Part shown: positions 34,895-42,962 of the stretch, piece by piece
Position numbering within the stretch: the first letter of the stretch is position 1
Layout of the letters: the number at the start of each line of letters is the position of its first letter
NCBI GenBank assembly: GCA_944380765.1
Contig: CALWIO010000018.1
Coordinates: 1 to 45,756 of the forward strand
Source of the DNA: an uncultured Clostridia bacterium
GTDB lineage: Bacteria > Bacillota > Clostridia > Oscillospirales > Acutalibacteraceae
Length of the DNA: 45,756 bases
Direction of reading: 5' to 3'
Notes under the pieces: generated by a model
Seen by the model: only the letters and a program-made list of their open reading frames with translations
What the model was told of the DNA's origin: nothing
The model's database searches: none
Position numbers and translations under genes: made by a program

Positions 34895-35992
34895 ATGGAT
34901 TTGCATTTAAGAAAAGCTGAGGACTGCGCTTTTGATATGATTTCACTGGGCGAGATTATGCTCCGCCTTGACCCGGGCGACGGCAGAATAAAGACCGCCC
35001 GCTCCTTTCGCGCGTGGGAGGGCGGCGGCGAATACAATGTAGCCCGCGGACTGCGCCGCTGCTTCGGGCTTAAAACGGCGGTTGTTACCGCTTTTGCCGA
35101 CAACGAGGTCGGCAGACTTATTGAGGACTTCATTTTACAGGGCGGAGTTGACACCTCGCTTATTAAATGGGTAAAATATGACGGAATAGGCAGAACGGTC
35201 AGAAACGGCATAAACTTTACCGAAAGAGGCTTCGGCATAAGAGGCGCCGTGGGCGTTTCCGACAGGGGCAACACCGCCGTTTCACAGCTTAAATCCGGCG
35301 ACATAGACTGGGATTACATTTTCGGCACTCTCGGCGTGCGCTGGCTTCATACCGGCGGAATTTTCGCGGCTCTTTCTGAGACTACCGCTCAGGTTGTGCT
35401 CGACGCCGTTAAAGCCGCTAAAAAATACGGCACCGTTGTTTCCTATGACCTTAATTACCGTCCCTCGCTGTGGAACGACATCGGCGGCAAGGAAAAGGCG
35501 CAGGAGGTCAACCGCGAAATCGCGAAATATATTGATGTAATGATAGGCAACGAGGAGGACTTTACCGCCTGCCTCGGCTTCAAGATTGAGGGTAACGATG
35601 AAAACCTTAAAACGCTCAACATTGAGGGCTATTACAAAATGCTCGAAGATGTTGTAAAGGTTTATCCCAACTTTAAGGTAATCGCCACCACCCTGCGTAC
35701 CGTCAAGACCGCCACGGTCAACGACTGGAGCGCCATCTGCTATGCCGACTCAAAGATTTATAACGGACTTTCCCTGCCGGGGCTCGAAATTTATGACCGC
35801 GTAGGCGGAGGCGACAGCTTCGCTTCGGGACTCATTTACGGTCTTATCACAACGGGCGACCCGCAGAAAGCGGTAAACTACGGCGTTGCGCACGGAGCGC
35901 TCGCCATGACAACTCCCGGCGATACCTCAATGGCTTCGCTCAAAGAGGTTGAGAACATTGTCGGCGGAGCCGGAGCGAGAGTTCAGAGATAA
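34895..35992 (+). CDS. kdgK: 2-keto-3-deoxygluconate kinase (PfkB family)
   Basis: Protein of 365 residues. Opens with SLGEIMLRLDP and GGGEYNVARGLRRCFG (PfkB motif 1); the second PfkB motif, YDRVGGGDSFASGLIYG, holds the catalytic Asp near 305. Somewhat longer than usual KdgK (about 310-340). With uxuA upstream and eda downstream it should phosphorylate KDG to KDPG. TTGGAGGA precedes the ATG. Confidence 0.92.
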   Translation: MDLHLRKAEDCAFDMISLGEIMLRLDPGDGRIKTARSFRAWEGGGEYNVARGLRRCFGLKTAVVTAFADNEVGRLIEDFILQGGVDTSLIKWVKYDGIGRTVRNGINFTERGFGIRGAVGVSDRGNTAVSQLKSGDIDWDYIFGTLGVRWLHTGGIFAALSETTAQVVLDAVKAAKKYGTVVSYDLNYRPSLWNDIGGKEKAQEVNREIAKYIDVMIGNEEDFTACLGFKIEGNDENLKTLNIEGYYKMLEDVVKVYPNFKVIATTLRTVKTATVNDWSAICYADSKIYNGLSLPGLEIYDRVGGGDSFASGLIYGLITTGDPQKAVNYGVAHGALAMTTPGDTSMASLKEVENIVGGAGARVQR

Positions 35993-36047
35993 TAAACTAT
36001 GCGCTTTGCGCGCGGACTTTAAATTGCATATAAGGAGCTGGTTTTAA

Positions 36048-36707
36048 ATGTCTAATAAAATAGAAACCTTATCTAAAATACAACAGGCGGGCATAGTCGC
36101 CGTTGTGCGCGCCACATCAATGGAGCAGGCGGAAAAAATAACAGACGCCTGCATAGCCGGCGGCGTTGCGGCTATCGAGCTCACCTTTACCGTACCTCAT
36201 GCCGACAAGCTCATTGAGGCGATGAGGGCGAAATATTCAAACGGAGAAATCATCATAGGCGCCGGAACGGTTATGGACGCGGCTACCGCCCGTATAGCTA
36301 TTCTCGCGGGCGCCGAGTATATAGTAGCTCCCTACTTTGACCCCGAAACGGTAAAAACCTGCAACCGCTACGGCGTGCCCTCAATGCCCGGCATATTCAC
36401 TCCTACCGAGGCTGTCGCCGCTATGGAGTGCGGAGCCGATGTGCTTAAAGTGTTCCCCGGCGATGTTGCCGGTCCCAACTTTATAAAATCCATCAGAGGC
36501 CCCATTCCCAATGCGGTTATGATGCCCTCCGGCGGAGTGGATGTCAACAATGTCGCCGACTGGATTAAAGCGGGCGCTATTGCGGTCGGAGCAGGCTCTT
36601 CGCTCACTGCGGGCGCGAAGACCGGCGATTATAACAAGATTACCGAAACGGGCAAGCTGTTTGTTGAAAGAATCAGGGAAGCAAGAGCCCAGCTTGCCGG
36701 AAAATAA
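36048..36707 (+). CDS. eda: KDPG/KHG aldolase
   Basis: Protein of 219 residues. VAVVRATSMEQA at the start, GGVAAIELTFTVPHA with the catalytic Glu, GAGTVMDA, and APYFDPETV (Schiff-base region; here the block reads AEYIVAPYFDPE) with KVFPGDVAGPNFIKSIRGP holding Lys. It cleaves KDPG to pyruvate and glyceraldehyde-3-phosphate, the end of the pathway started by uxuA. AAGGAGC site before the ATG. Confidence 0.94.
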   Translation: MSNKIETLSKIQQAGIVAVVRATSMEQAEKITDACIAGGVAAIELTFTVPHADKLIEAMRAKYSNGEIIIGAGTVMDAATARIAILAGAEYIVAPYFDPETVKTCNRYGVPSMPGIFTPTEAVAAMECGADVLKVFPGDVAGPNFIKSIRGPIPNAVMMPSGGVDVNNVADWIKAGAIAVGAGSSLTAGAKTGDYNKITETGKLFVERIREARAQLAGK

Positions 36708-36711
36708 AATT

Positions 36712-36749
36712 AAAAGGGGAGGGGAAAAGCGTAATTCCTCTCCTTTTTC
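36712..36749 (+). terminator. Intrinsic terminator of the hexuronate operon
   Basis: AAAAGGGGAGG pairs with CCTCTCCTTTT (one G-T pair), followed by TTTTTC. Confidence 0.82.
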
Positions 36750-36778
36750 TTGCAAATATATTGTAAAAGTGATAAAAT
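36750..36778 (+). promoter_or_regulatory. Promoter of the second LRR gene
   Basis: TTGCAA (36750-36755), 17 bp, TAAAAT (36773-36778) with GTGA before the -10. It directly abuts the eda terminator, 26 bp before the GTG start. Confidence 0.78.
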
Positions 36779-36804
36779 CATAAGGCAAAAAAGGAGGCGT
36801 CAGA

Positions 36805-38265
36805 GTGAAAAAGCTAATCAGCGTAATACTTGCGGCGGTAACGCTCTGCGCCGCCATGCCCGTTTTGCCTGCGGCTCTTTCCGCCGGAAATTTTACCTAC
36901 CGGGCGGAAAATTCCTCGGCGGTGATTACGGGATATACCGGAAGCTCGGCAAATGTTACCGTGCCGTCCCAGATTGCCGGGCTTAATGTGTCGGCTGTTG
37001 AGAGCAGAGCCTTTTACGGAAAAACCTCAATTACAAGTATAACCGTTTCGCAGGGGGTTGAAGCAATAGGCGACAGCGCTTTTGAGAACTGCGTTTCTCT
37101 CGCGTCCGTAAAGCTGCCCTCCACTATAAAAAGCGTGGGCGAAAACGCCTTTCTGAATACAAAAATCTATAACGATAAATCCAACGCGGAGTACTGGAAA
37201 CAGCACCCGGATTCCTCCGGCTCCATTGACACAGGCTCTTCCGACCAGACGGGAGCGGAAGTGGCGTGGGAGGATATTGTGGGCGGCAACCTTGACTATT
37301 TGTATGTTGACGGTGTGCTTGTCTTTTGTACCTTTGAGCGTGAATACAGCGTAAAGCCCGGCACTCTCGTTATTGCCGACGGCGCGCTTAAAGGCTGCGA
37401 AAAGGCTCAAAAGATAAATCTTTGCAGTTCTCTTGCGGCGGTGGGCGACAGCGCTTTTTACGGCTGTTCCTCGCTTAAATCCGTTAAAATTCCCGAAAGC
37501 GTTGAAAAAATCGGCGCCTCTGCTTTTCAGAACTGTACTTCTCTTGCGGAAATTCAGCTTCCCAAAAAAGCGGTTGAGATAGGCGAAAACGCCTTTTTGA
37601 ATACGGCGGTATATAACAGCGCCCAAAATAAGGACGAAGGCTTTTATATTGACGGCCATTTAATTGAAAGCGGCTGTGATTTTGAAACGGTTGTGGCGGA
37701 CGGCACAAAGTATATCGACAGCGAAGCGCTCGGTACGGTTTCGGCGGTAATACCCGACAGCGTTACCGATATTTCGCCCGAAGCCTTTGACTCACACGAA
37801 AATGTCACGATTTTCGGCTTCGGCGGCTCTTTTGCCGAAAAATACGCCCGCGAAAACGCAATAGCCTTTGTGGATATTGATTTAATCGAAAGAGGCGACA
37901 TAAATTTTGACGGCGAAACAAATTCAGCCGATTACGCTATGCTCTGCTCTGTTTCTCAGGCGGACAGCCGCCTGCCCTATGCCGCCCGGCAGGCCGGGGA
38001 TATTGACGGCGACGGAGCGGTTGACGCCTTTGACGCCATTGTGCTTGACTTAATGCTTCACTCAATGGGCCCCTCGGAAATAAAGGGCGATATTGACGGC
38101 GATACAAAGCTTACCTATGAAGATTATCTGCTCCTTGTAAAAATCGTTAACGCCGGTTACAGAATAAGCGACAGCTTTATGTTAAAACGCTGTGATTTAA
38201 CCGGCGACGGAGCGGTTGACGCCTTTGACGCGATAGCGCTTGACATAATGCTTATAAACTCATAA
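36805..38265 (+). CDS. Secreted LRR (BspA-type) protein with two tandem dockerin-like modules
   Basis: Protein of 486 residues, GTG start with AAGGAGG ahead. Signal peptide 1-27 (cleavage near LSA-GN). LRR_5 repeats about 30-115 and 190-275, separated by a non-repeat segment with Ser/Asp-rich SSGSIDTGSSDQ. From about 365 there are two pairs of EF-hand-like loops: GDINFDGETNSADYAML with GDIDGDGAVDAFDAIVLDL, then GDIDGDTKLTYEDYLLL with CDLTGDGAVDAFDAIALDI. A double dockerin could bind two cohesins or bind more tightly. More diverged from the other two LRR proteins than they are from one another. Confidence 0.9.
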   Translation: MKKLISVILAAVTLCAAMPVLPAALSAGNFTYRAENSSAVITGYTGSSANVTVPSQIAGLNVSAVESRAFYGKTSITSITVSQGVEAIGDSAFENCVSLASVKLPSTIKSVGENAFLNTKIYNDKSNAEYWKQHPDSSGSIDTGSSDQTGAEVAWEDIVGGNLDYLYVDGVLVFCTFEREYSVKPGTLVIADGALKGCEKAQKINLCSSLAAVGDSAFYGCSSLKSVKIPESVEKIGASAFQNCTSLAEIQLPKKAVEIGENAFLNTAVYNSAQNKDEGFYIDGHLIESGCDFETVVADGTKYIDSEALGTVSAVIPDSVTDISPEAFDSHENVTIFGFGGSFAEKYARENAIAFVDIDLIERGDINFDGETNSADYAMLCSVSQADSRLPYAARQAGDIDGDGAVDAFDAIVLDLMLHSMGPSEIKGDIDGDTKLTYEDYLLLVKIVNAGYRISDSFMLKRCDLTGDGAVDAFDAIALDIMLINS

Positions 38266-38320
38266 TTTATGCTGAACTAAAAGCTCGGCGGCTCAGACGC
38301 CGACAAGAAGGAGTATTCAA

Positions 38321-40186
38321 ATGAGAAAAATTATATCTGTGGTATTATCTCTGCTTATGGCGCTGACAATACTGCCGCTTGGCGGCCTGCCGGCATCTGC
38401 CGTAACAAGCGGAGATTTTGAGTATCAAGTTTTATCCGAAGAGGACAAAACCTGCGAGATAACAGGCTATACCGGTGAGGAAACGGCGATTGAAATACCA
38501 TCTTTAATTGACGGATATACCGTAACGGAAATAGGCGACGCGGCGTTTTTTAACAGTCCGTCGATAACCGGCGTTTCTATTCCCGACAGCGTAACGGATA
38601 TAGGCTACGGGGTGTTTTACAACTGCTCGTCACTTGGGAGCATAACCATTCCCAACAGCGTAAAAAGTATTGGCGACGAGGCCTTTGCCTATTGCTCGTC
38701 GCTGACAGGCATAACCCTTTCAGAAGGAATAACAAGTATAGGATATATGACATTTTACGGCTGCTCGTCGCTTACGGGCGTAACCATTCCGGAGGGCGTA
38801 ACAAGTATAGGCGACGGCGCGTTTTATTATTGCTCGTCGCTCAGGAGTATAACATTTCCCGAAAATGTAACCGAAATCGGCTGGAGCGCGTTTCAGAATT
38901 GCTCTTCACTTGAAAGCATAACCCTTGCGGAAGGTGTAGCGAGCATAGATGATTCTGCTTTTTCCGGATGTTCTTCGCTTAAAGAAATAATCGTCAGCGA
39001 AAATAACGAAAATTATTCAAGTCAGGACGGTGTTTTTTTCAATAAGAATAAAACCGAGTTAATAATATATCCGGCGAAAAAAGAAGGAGCGTCATATACT
39101 ATTCCCGACAGCGTAACGGATATAGCCGGTTATGCGTTTTGCGACTGCTTGTTGCTCGATAGTATAGTTATACCCGACAGCGTAACGAGTATCGGCATGG
39201 ACGCGTTTTATAACACCGCCTGTTATAATAACGCCGAAAACTGGCGGGACGGCGTTCTGTATATCGGCAATAGTTTAATAGAAGCAAAAAATACTGTTTC
39301 CGGAGAGTACAGCATAAAAGAGGGGACAAAAACAATCGCGGATTCCGCGTTTTCCGGCTGTTCATCACTTGAAAGCATAACCATACCGGACAGTGTAAAT
39401 AATATAGGTCTTGCCGCGTTTGAATATTGCTCGTCGCTTGAGAGCATAACAATTCCCGAAAGCGTAACGAAGATAAGCGACTCGGCGTTTTGCGATTGCT
39501 CGTCGCTCAGGAGCGTAACAATCCCCGAAAGCGTAACGGATGTCGGAGATTATGCGTTCAGTAATTGCTTGTCGCTTACGGGCATAACCCTTCCCGGAGG
39601 CATAACAAGTATTGGCGAAGCCGCGTTTTCCTCATGCCAGTCGCTGACGCGCATAACTCTTCCCGACAGCGTAACAAGCATAGGCGACTATGCGTTTGCC
39701 TATTGCTCGTCGCTGACAGCCATAACCCTTTCCGAAGGAATAACGAGCATAGGATATATGATGTTTTACGGCTGCTCGTCGCTTGCGGGCGTAGTCATTC
39801 CGGAGGGCGTAACAGGTATAGGCGACGGCGCGTTTTATTACTGCCAGTCGCTGACAAACATAACAATTCCCGAAAATGTAGAGCATATCGGCGATTCAGT
39901 GTTTTCCGGCTGCGACAAACTGATAATTTACGGCTATGCCGGCAGCTATGCCGAAGCCTATGCGAACGATAACAATATTGCCTTTACGGACATAAATTCG
40001 ATTGAACAAGGCGACATAAATCTTGACGGCGAAACAAACTCAGCCGATTATGCCATGCTCTGCGCGGTCGCTCAGGCAAAGAGCGTTCTGCCTTATCCGG
40101 CCAAAACGGCGTGCGACTTAAACGGCGACGGAGCGGTTGACGCCTTTGACGCGATAGCGCTCAGTCTGATACTTCAAAATTCATAA
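38321..40186 (+). CDS. Secreted BspA-type LRR protein with dockerin, paralogue of 1849-3501
   Basis: Protein of 621 residues. Signal peptide 1-27 (Lys-Ile-Ile start, cleavage near ASA-VT). Then TSGDFEYQVLSEE as in the first LRR protein, about sixteen 23-residue LRR_5 repeats, the same two non-repeat insertions (NNENYSSQDGVFF near 228; WRDGVLYIGNSLIEA near 308), and a C-terminal dockerin (about 564-621). Compared with its paralogue it carries extra repeat units. AGAAGGAG site. No terminator is seen between it and the LRR gene 55 bp upstream, so both may be cotranscribed. Confidence 0.9.
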   Translation: MRKIISVVLSLLMALTILPLGGLPASAVTSGDFEYQVLSEEDKTCEITGYTGEETAIEIPSLIDGYTVTEIGDAAFFNSPSITGVSIPDSVTDIGYGVFYNCSSLGSITIPNSVKSIGDEAFAYCSSLTGITLSEGITSIGYMTFYGCSSLTGVTIPEGVTSIGDGAFYYCSSLRSITFPENVTEIGWSAFQNCSSLESITLAEGVASIDDSAFSGCSSLKEIIVSENNENYSSQDGVFFNKNKTELIIYPAKKEGASYTIPDSVTDIAGYAFCDCLLLDSIVIPDSVTSIGMDAFYNTACYNNAENWRDGVLYIGNSLIEAKNTVSGEYSIKEGTKTIADSAFSGCSSLESITIPDSVNNIGLAAFEYCSSLESITIPESVTKISDSAFCDCSSLRSVTIPESVTDVGDYAFSNCLSLTGITLPGGITSIGEAAFSSCQSLTRITLPDSVTSIGDYAFAYCSSLTAITLSEGITSIGYMMFYGCSSLAGVVIPEGVTGIGDGAFYYCQSLTNITIPENVEHIGDSVFSGCDKLIIYGYAGSYAEAYANDNNIAFTDINSIEQGDINLDGETNSADYAMLCAVAQAKSVLPYPAKTACDLNGDGAVDAFDAIALSLILQNS

Positions 40187-40222
40187 ATAAATTTTAAGCG
40201 GCTTTTAAAGCCGCTTTTTTTG
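40010..40222 (+). repeat. Dispersed repeat copy B: dockerin 3' end plus terminator
   Basis: Nearly identical to 3325-3536 in the same orientation, about 36.7 kb apart. Unequal recombination between the copies would delete or duplicate nearly the whole window. Confidence 0.8.
40196..40222 (+). terminator. Intrinsic terminator of the third LRR gene
   Basis: AAGCGGCTTT / AAAGCCGCTT hairpin and T-run, the same as at 3511-3538. Confidence 0.87.
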
Positions 40223-40283
40223 CGTATTTTTTTAAAATAACAGGGAAAGCTAAAACCGCTTTTAAAAAAGCGGAAACGGAGCG

Positions 40284-41309
40284 ATGAAAATGGCAGTTCG
40301 TCAGGGAAGATATACGCTGCTGCTGCCCGCCAGACCGTCAATTCATTCAAGCAGCGCGGTTGTGGGCAGAACAGAGGGAGAAGGTCCGCTGGCGGAGGAA
40401 TTCGACTATTGCTATGACGACGACGCCATAGGCGAAAAATCCTTTGAAAAAGCGGAGAGCGCCCTGCACCGTGAAGCGGTGACAAGAGCCGTGCTCAAAG
40501 CCGGAATAACCATGAAAGATGTGGATATGATTATGGCGGGCGACCTGCTCGCGCAGTGCATAGGCACAACTTTCGGAATAAGGGATATGGGAATACCCTT
40601 TGTGGGAATGTACGGAGCCTGCTCTACTATGGCGCTGACTATGGCTACCGCCGCGCTTTTGGTGGATTCAAGGGCGGCAGGCTGCGCGGTGGCTTCTACC
40701 TCCTCTCATTTCGCCTCAGCCGAAAGACAGTTCAGACAGCCGCTTGAATACGGCGGGCAAAAACCCCCGGCGGCTCAGCGCACGGCAACGGCGGCAGGAG
40801 CGGCGGTAATTTCCGCCCACAAAACCTCGGCGCCCTGTATTGAGGCGGTAATATTCGGAAAAATTGTGGATATGGGTATAAAAGACGCCAATAATATGGG
40901 CGCGGCAATGGCGCCCGCGGCCGCGGATACCATAGCGAATTTTTTAAACGATACCGATACCTCTCCCCTTGATTACGATATGATTCTGACGGGGGATTTG
41001 GGTAAAGTAGGCTCGGAGCTTTTAATCGAGCTTATGCAAAAGGAAAACGGCGTTGACATTTCGGCAGTGCACGCCGACTGCGGACTTATGATATATGACC
41101 TTGAAAAACAGGATGTCCACGCGGGCGGCTCAGGCTGCGGGTGCAGCGGAGCGGTAGTAAATTCATATATTATGAAAAGGCTTGCGAATAAAAAGCTCAA
41201 CCGGGTGCTTTTTGTGGGTACGGGAGCGCTTCTTTCGCAGACCTCGGCTTTGCAGGGCGAAAGCATTCCGTCAGTAGCTCACGGGGTATTGCTCACATCG
41301 GGGGATTAA
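40284..41309 (+). CDS. spoVAD: Stage V sporulation protein AD
   Basis: Protein of 341 residues with a thiolase-like fold. Family blocks: PSIHSSSAVVGRTEGEGPLAEEFDY, MAGDLLAQCIGTTFGIRD, GMYGACSTMA, and the end GTGALLSQTSALQGESIPSVAHGV. SpoVAD helps move dipicolinic acid into the developing spore and is usually next to spoVAC and spoVAE; neither is found here. An 18-bp palindrome CCGCTTTTAAAAAAGCGG (40256-40273) lies just ahead of the ribosome site. Start ATG 40284; ATG 40290 is also possible. It shows that the lineage makes or once made endospores. Confidence 0.95.
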   Translation: MKMAVRQGRYTLLLPARPSIHSSSAVVGRTEGEGPLAEEFDYCYDDDAIGEKSFEKAESALHREAVTRAVLKAGITMKDVDMIMAGDLLAQCIGTTFGIRDMGIPFVGMYGACSTMALTMATAALLVDSRAAGCAVASTSSHFASAERQFRQPLEYGGQKPPAAQRTATAAGAAVISAHKTSAPCIEAVIFGKIVDMGIKDANNMGAAMAPAAADTIANFLNDTDTSPLDYDMILTGDLGKVGSELLIELMQKENGVDISAVHADCGLMIYDLEKQDVHAGGSGCGCSGAVVNSYIMKRLANKKLNRVLFVGTGALLSQTSALQGESIPSVAHGVLLTSGD

Positions 41310-41310
41310 A

Positions 41311-41454
41311 ATGATAAAAGATTTAAACACCATTATTAAAATGACCAATATGCTGAAATTTATTTCAGCGCTGAAAGCCGTACTGACCGTTGGGATAATA
41401 GCCTTTACCGTTTTCAGAATTTTTATGATGTATAAAGACGGCGAATCCGTCTGA
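41311..41454 (+). CDS. 47-residue single-pass membrane protein after spoVAD
   Basis: The frame opens one base after the spoVAD stop with GGGGGA well placed before the ATG. The protein has an amphipathic start (MIKDLNTIIKMTNML), one hydrophobic helix of about 20 residues (VLTVGIIAFTVFRIFMM) and a short charged tail. Not recognised. Tight coupling to spoVAD suggests a role in the forespore membrane; inference only. Confidence 0.6.
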   Translation: MIKDLNTIIKMTNMLKFISALKAVLTVGIIAFTVFRIFMMYKDGESV

Positions 41455-41457
41455 AAA

Positions 41458-41487
41458 AAACGCCCCCGGCTGCTGTCGGGAGCGTTT
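41458..41487. terminator. Intrinsic terminator between convergent genes
   Basis: AAACGC...CCCG pairs with CGGG...GCGTTT around a short loop. On the minus strand the stem is followed by TTTTTTTC, which fits the end of the hydrolase gene less well since it stops just before; it may serve both directions. Confidence 0.65.
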
Positions 41488-41491
41488 CACT

Positions 41492-42541
41492 TTATTCTTC
41501 GTTTTGAGTCTGCACGGCGTTTTCCTCAGAGGGGCTTTCGGGGACGGGTTTTTCCAGTTCGTCAATGGTTTCCACAACCGCCGCGTTTGCCGTTTCGGCT
41601 TTTCTGCGCTCAACCTTTTCGTCAAGCCAGTCGATTATATCCAGATAAACCTCTGCGCGGTTGGTTTCGTTAAGAATTTCATGGCGCGCGCCCTCGTATA
41701 GCTTTAAGGTGACATTGGTGTGCCCCGTCTTTTTAAGCGTCTTGCATACTTCGGTAACGCCCTTTGAATAATCGCCTATCGGGTCCATTGAGCCGGAAAT
41801 AAGGAAAATCGGCATACTCAGCGGAACCGAGTTGTACCAGCGCTTTGTTGATACCTGTTTGAGCGTCATGAACAGCGCCTTCATTCCGCTGACGGTGTAT
41901 TTAAAGCCGCAGTAATCGTCGGAAATAAATTTGTCAACTTCCTTTTCGTCGCGTGAAACCCAGTCATAATCGGTGCGCTTTTCGGTCTTGCGGTTGTACG
42001 CGCCGAAAGCCATTGTGTCCAGAAGCTCCGAGCGGTACATAGGCCCGTACTGCTTTATAAGCGTGTTGGCAAGGTGTATGCCGAAGCCCAGAGCCGAGTT
42101 CTGACCGCTTGTGCCGCTGTATATAACGCCGTCGAGCAGATAACCGTATTTGGCGGTATATTTTCTCGCTATTAAAGAGCCCATTCCGTGCCCCAGCATA
42201 AAAAAGGGCAGGTCGGGATATTCCGTTTTAATAATATCGGTAAGAGCTTTAAGGTCTTCCACAAAATGCTCCTCGCCGTCACTCTCGCCGAAAAAGCCGA
42301 GCATTTCCTTGTCAGTTACAGAGGAGCCGTGCCCCACATGGTCGCTTACAAAAACGGCGTACCCGTGCTTGCAAAGTTCAAGGGCAAAGCGCGCGTAGCG
42401 GTTGGAATATTCCGCCATACCGTGCGAAATCTGCACAACGCCCTTTATTGAGCCGTAGTCAATAGGCGCGGCGCTCTGCGCGTAAATTTCGCATAAACCC
42501 GAATGAGAGGGGTAAGTATATTCTTTGGTAAGAAACTCCAA
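41492..42541 (-). CDS. Alpha/beta hydrolase (monoacylglycerol-lipase-like) with nucleophile Ser replaced by Gly
   Basis: About 349 residues, Hydrolase_4/lysophospholipase type: GVVQISHGMAEYSNRYARF (oxyanion region), VFVSDHVGHGSS, and the nucleophile elbow, normally GHSMG, here GHGMG with Gly119 at the Ser place (followed by Ser122). The acid (GSMDPIGD) and base (GARHEIL) blocks look intact. The last 45 residues are Glu/Ala-rich and disordered. TTG 42541 chosen as start: AGGGTGA lies five bases ahead and the protein then starts where relatives do; the ATG at 42610 has no site. Either inactive or using another residue. Function unknown. Confidence 0.85.
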   Translation of the reverse strand: MEFLTKEYTYPSHSGLCEIYAQSAAPIDYGSIKGVVQISHGMAEYSNRYARFALELCKHGYAVFVSDHVGHGSSVTDKEMLGFFGESDGEEHFVEDLKALTDIIKTEYPDLPFFMLGHGMGSLIARKYTAKYGYLLDGVIYSGTSGQNSALGFGIHLANTLIKQYGPMYRSELLDTMAFGAYNRKTEKRTDYDWVSRDEKEVDKFISDDYCGFKYTVSGMKALFMTLKQVSTKRWYNSVPLSMPIFLISGSMDPIGDYSKGVTEVCKTLKKTGHTNVTLKLYEGARHEILNETNRAEVYLDIIDWLDEKVERRKAETANAAVVETIDELEKPVPESPSEENAVQTQNEE

Positions 42542-42685
42542 ACAAATCACCCTAACTGTAAATTTAAAATATTTTACCACAAAAAACGGCTTTTTTCTAC
42601 AAAATCTCATAAATTAGGCAAATGCTACAAAACCGCGCGCTTTGCATTATAGAAAAGGCACAAAAAAATTTTTTTAAAATAATAG

Positions 42686-42714
42686 TTGAAATTTCAAAAA
42701 ATATGTGATAAAAT
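42686..42714 (+). promoter_or_regulatory. Promoter of the split tRNA-Ala locus
   Basis: TTGAAA (42686-42691), 17 bp, TAAAAT (42709-42714) with GTGA before the -10. Transcription should begin near 42721, run through the disrupted 5' half of the host tRNA and then through the element's intact tRNA-Ala. Confidence 0.75.
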
Positions 42715-42720
42715 AAACAA

Positions 42721-42740
42721 GCGCCCAAAAGACAGGGCGC
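42721..42740 (+). promoter_or_regulatory. Hairpin at the predicted 5' end of the tRNA transcript
   Basis: GCGCCC-AAAAGACA-GGGCGC forms a 6-bp stem starting about 7 bp after the -10 box, thus at the very start of the precursor. It may protect or guide processing of the 5' leader. Confidence 0.5.
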
Positions 42741-42748
42741 GTCAGTAT

Positions 42749-42770
42749 GGGGGTATAGCTCAGCTGGGAG
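42749..42770 (+). pseudogene. 5' half of a tRNA-Ala gene, cut in the D arm
   Basis: GGGGGTATAGCTCAGCTGGG then AG is the 5' acceptor strand, D-stem and D-loop of a tRNA-Ala; after 42770 the sequence leaves the tRNA. Its acceptor strand GGGGGTA pairs perfectly with TATCTCC of the 3' half at 45741-45747, and not fully with the intact tRNA at 42838, which shows that these two halves once formed one gene. Confidence 0.85.
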
Positions 42771-42795
42771 CCCAAGGCACTCAGAAACGCACCCC
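42766..42795. other. Left attachment junction (attL) of the element
   Basis: Host tRNA D-arm sequence up to GGGAG joins the element end, whose conserved arm CAGAAACGCACCCC begins 11 bp after the proposed AG crossover (42769-42770). Confidence 0.65.
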
Positions 42796-42814
42796 ACAGA
42801 AAACTTAATAAATA

Positions 42815-42828
42815 AATTGTTCGATGTA
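42815..42828. repeat. 14-bp inverted repeat, left arm, flanking the intact tRNA-Ala
   Basis: AATTGTTCGATGTA is the exact reverse complement of 42917-42930. The arms lie 9 bp before and 3 bp after the tRNA and would form a long stem with the tRNA as its loop. Confidence 0.85.
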
Positions 42829-42837
42829 ACCTTTTAT

Positions 42838-42913
<76 letters not shown>

Positions 42914-42916
42914 TAG

Positions 42917-42930
42917 TACATCGAACAATT
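42917..42930. repeat. 14-bp inverted repeat, right arm, followed by T-run
   Basis: TACATCGAACAATT, exact reverse complement of 42815-42828, followed by A and seven T (42931-42938). With the left arm it could act as an intrinsic terminator or processing stem that encloses the tRNA. Confidence 0.85.
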
Positions 42931-42938
42931 ATTTTTTT

Positions 42939-42962
42939 GCCCACTTTCAAGTGGGCACTTTT
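42939..42962 (+). terminator. Intrinsic terminator after the element tRNA
   Basis: GCCCACTT-TC-AAGTGGGC (42939-42956) followed by ACTTTTT. It ends plus-strand transcription from the tRNA promoter before the convergent recombinase remnant. Confidence 0.75.

Noticed and set aside
42749..42830. A second complete tRNA at 42749
   Set aside because: Only the first 22 bases are tRNA-like; no anticodon arm, T arm or pairing acceptor strand follows before the intact tRNA at 42838.
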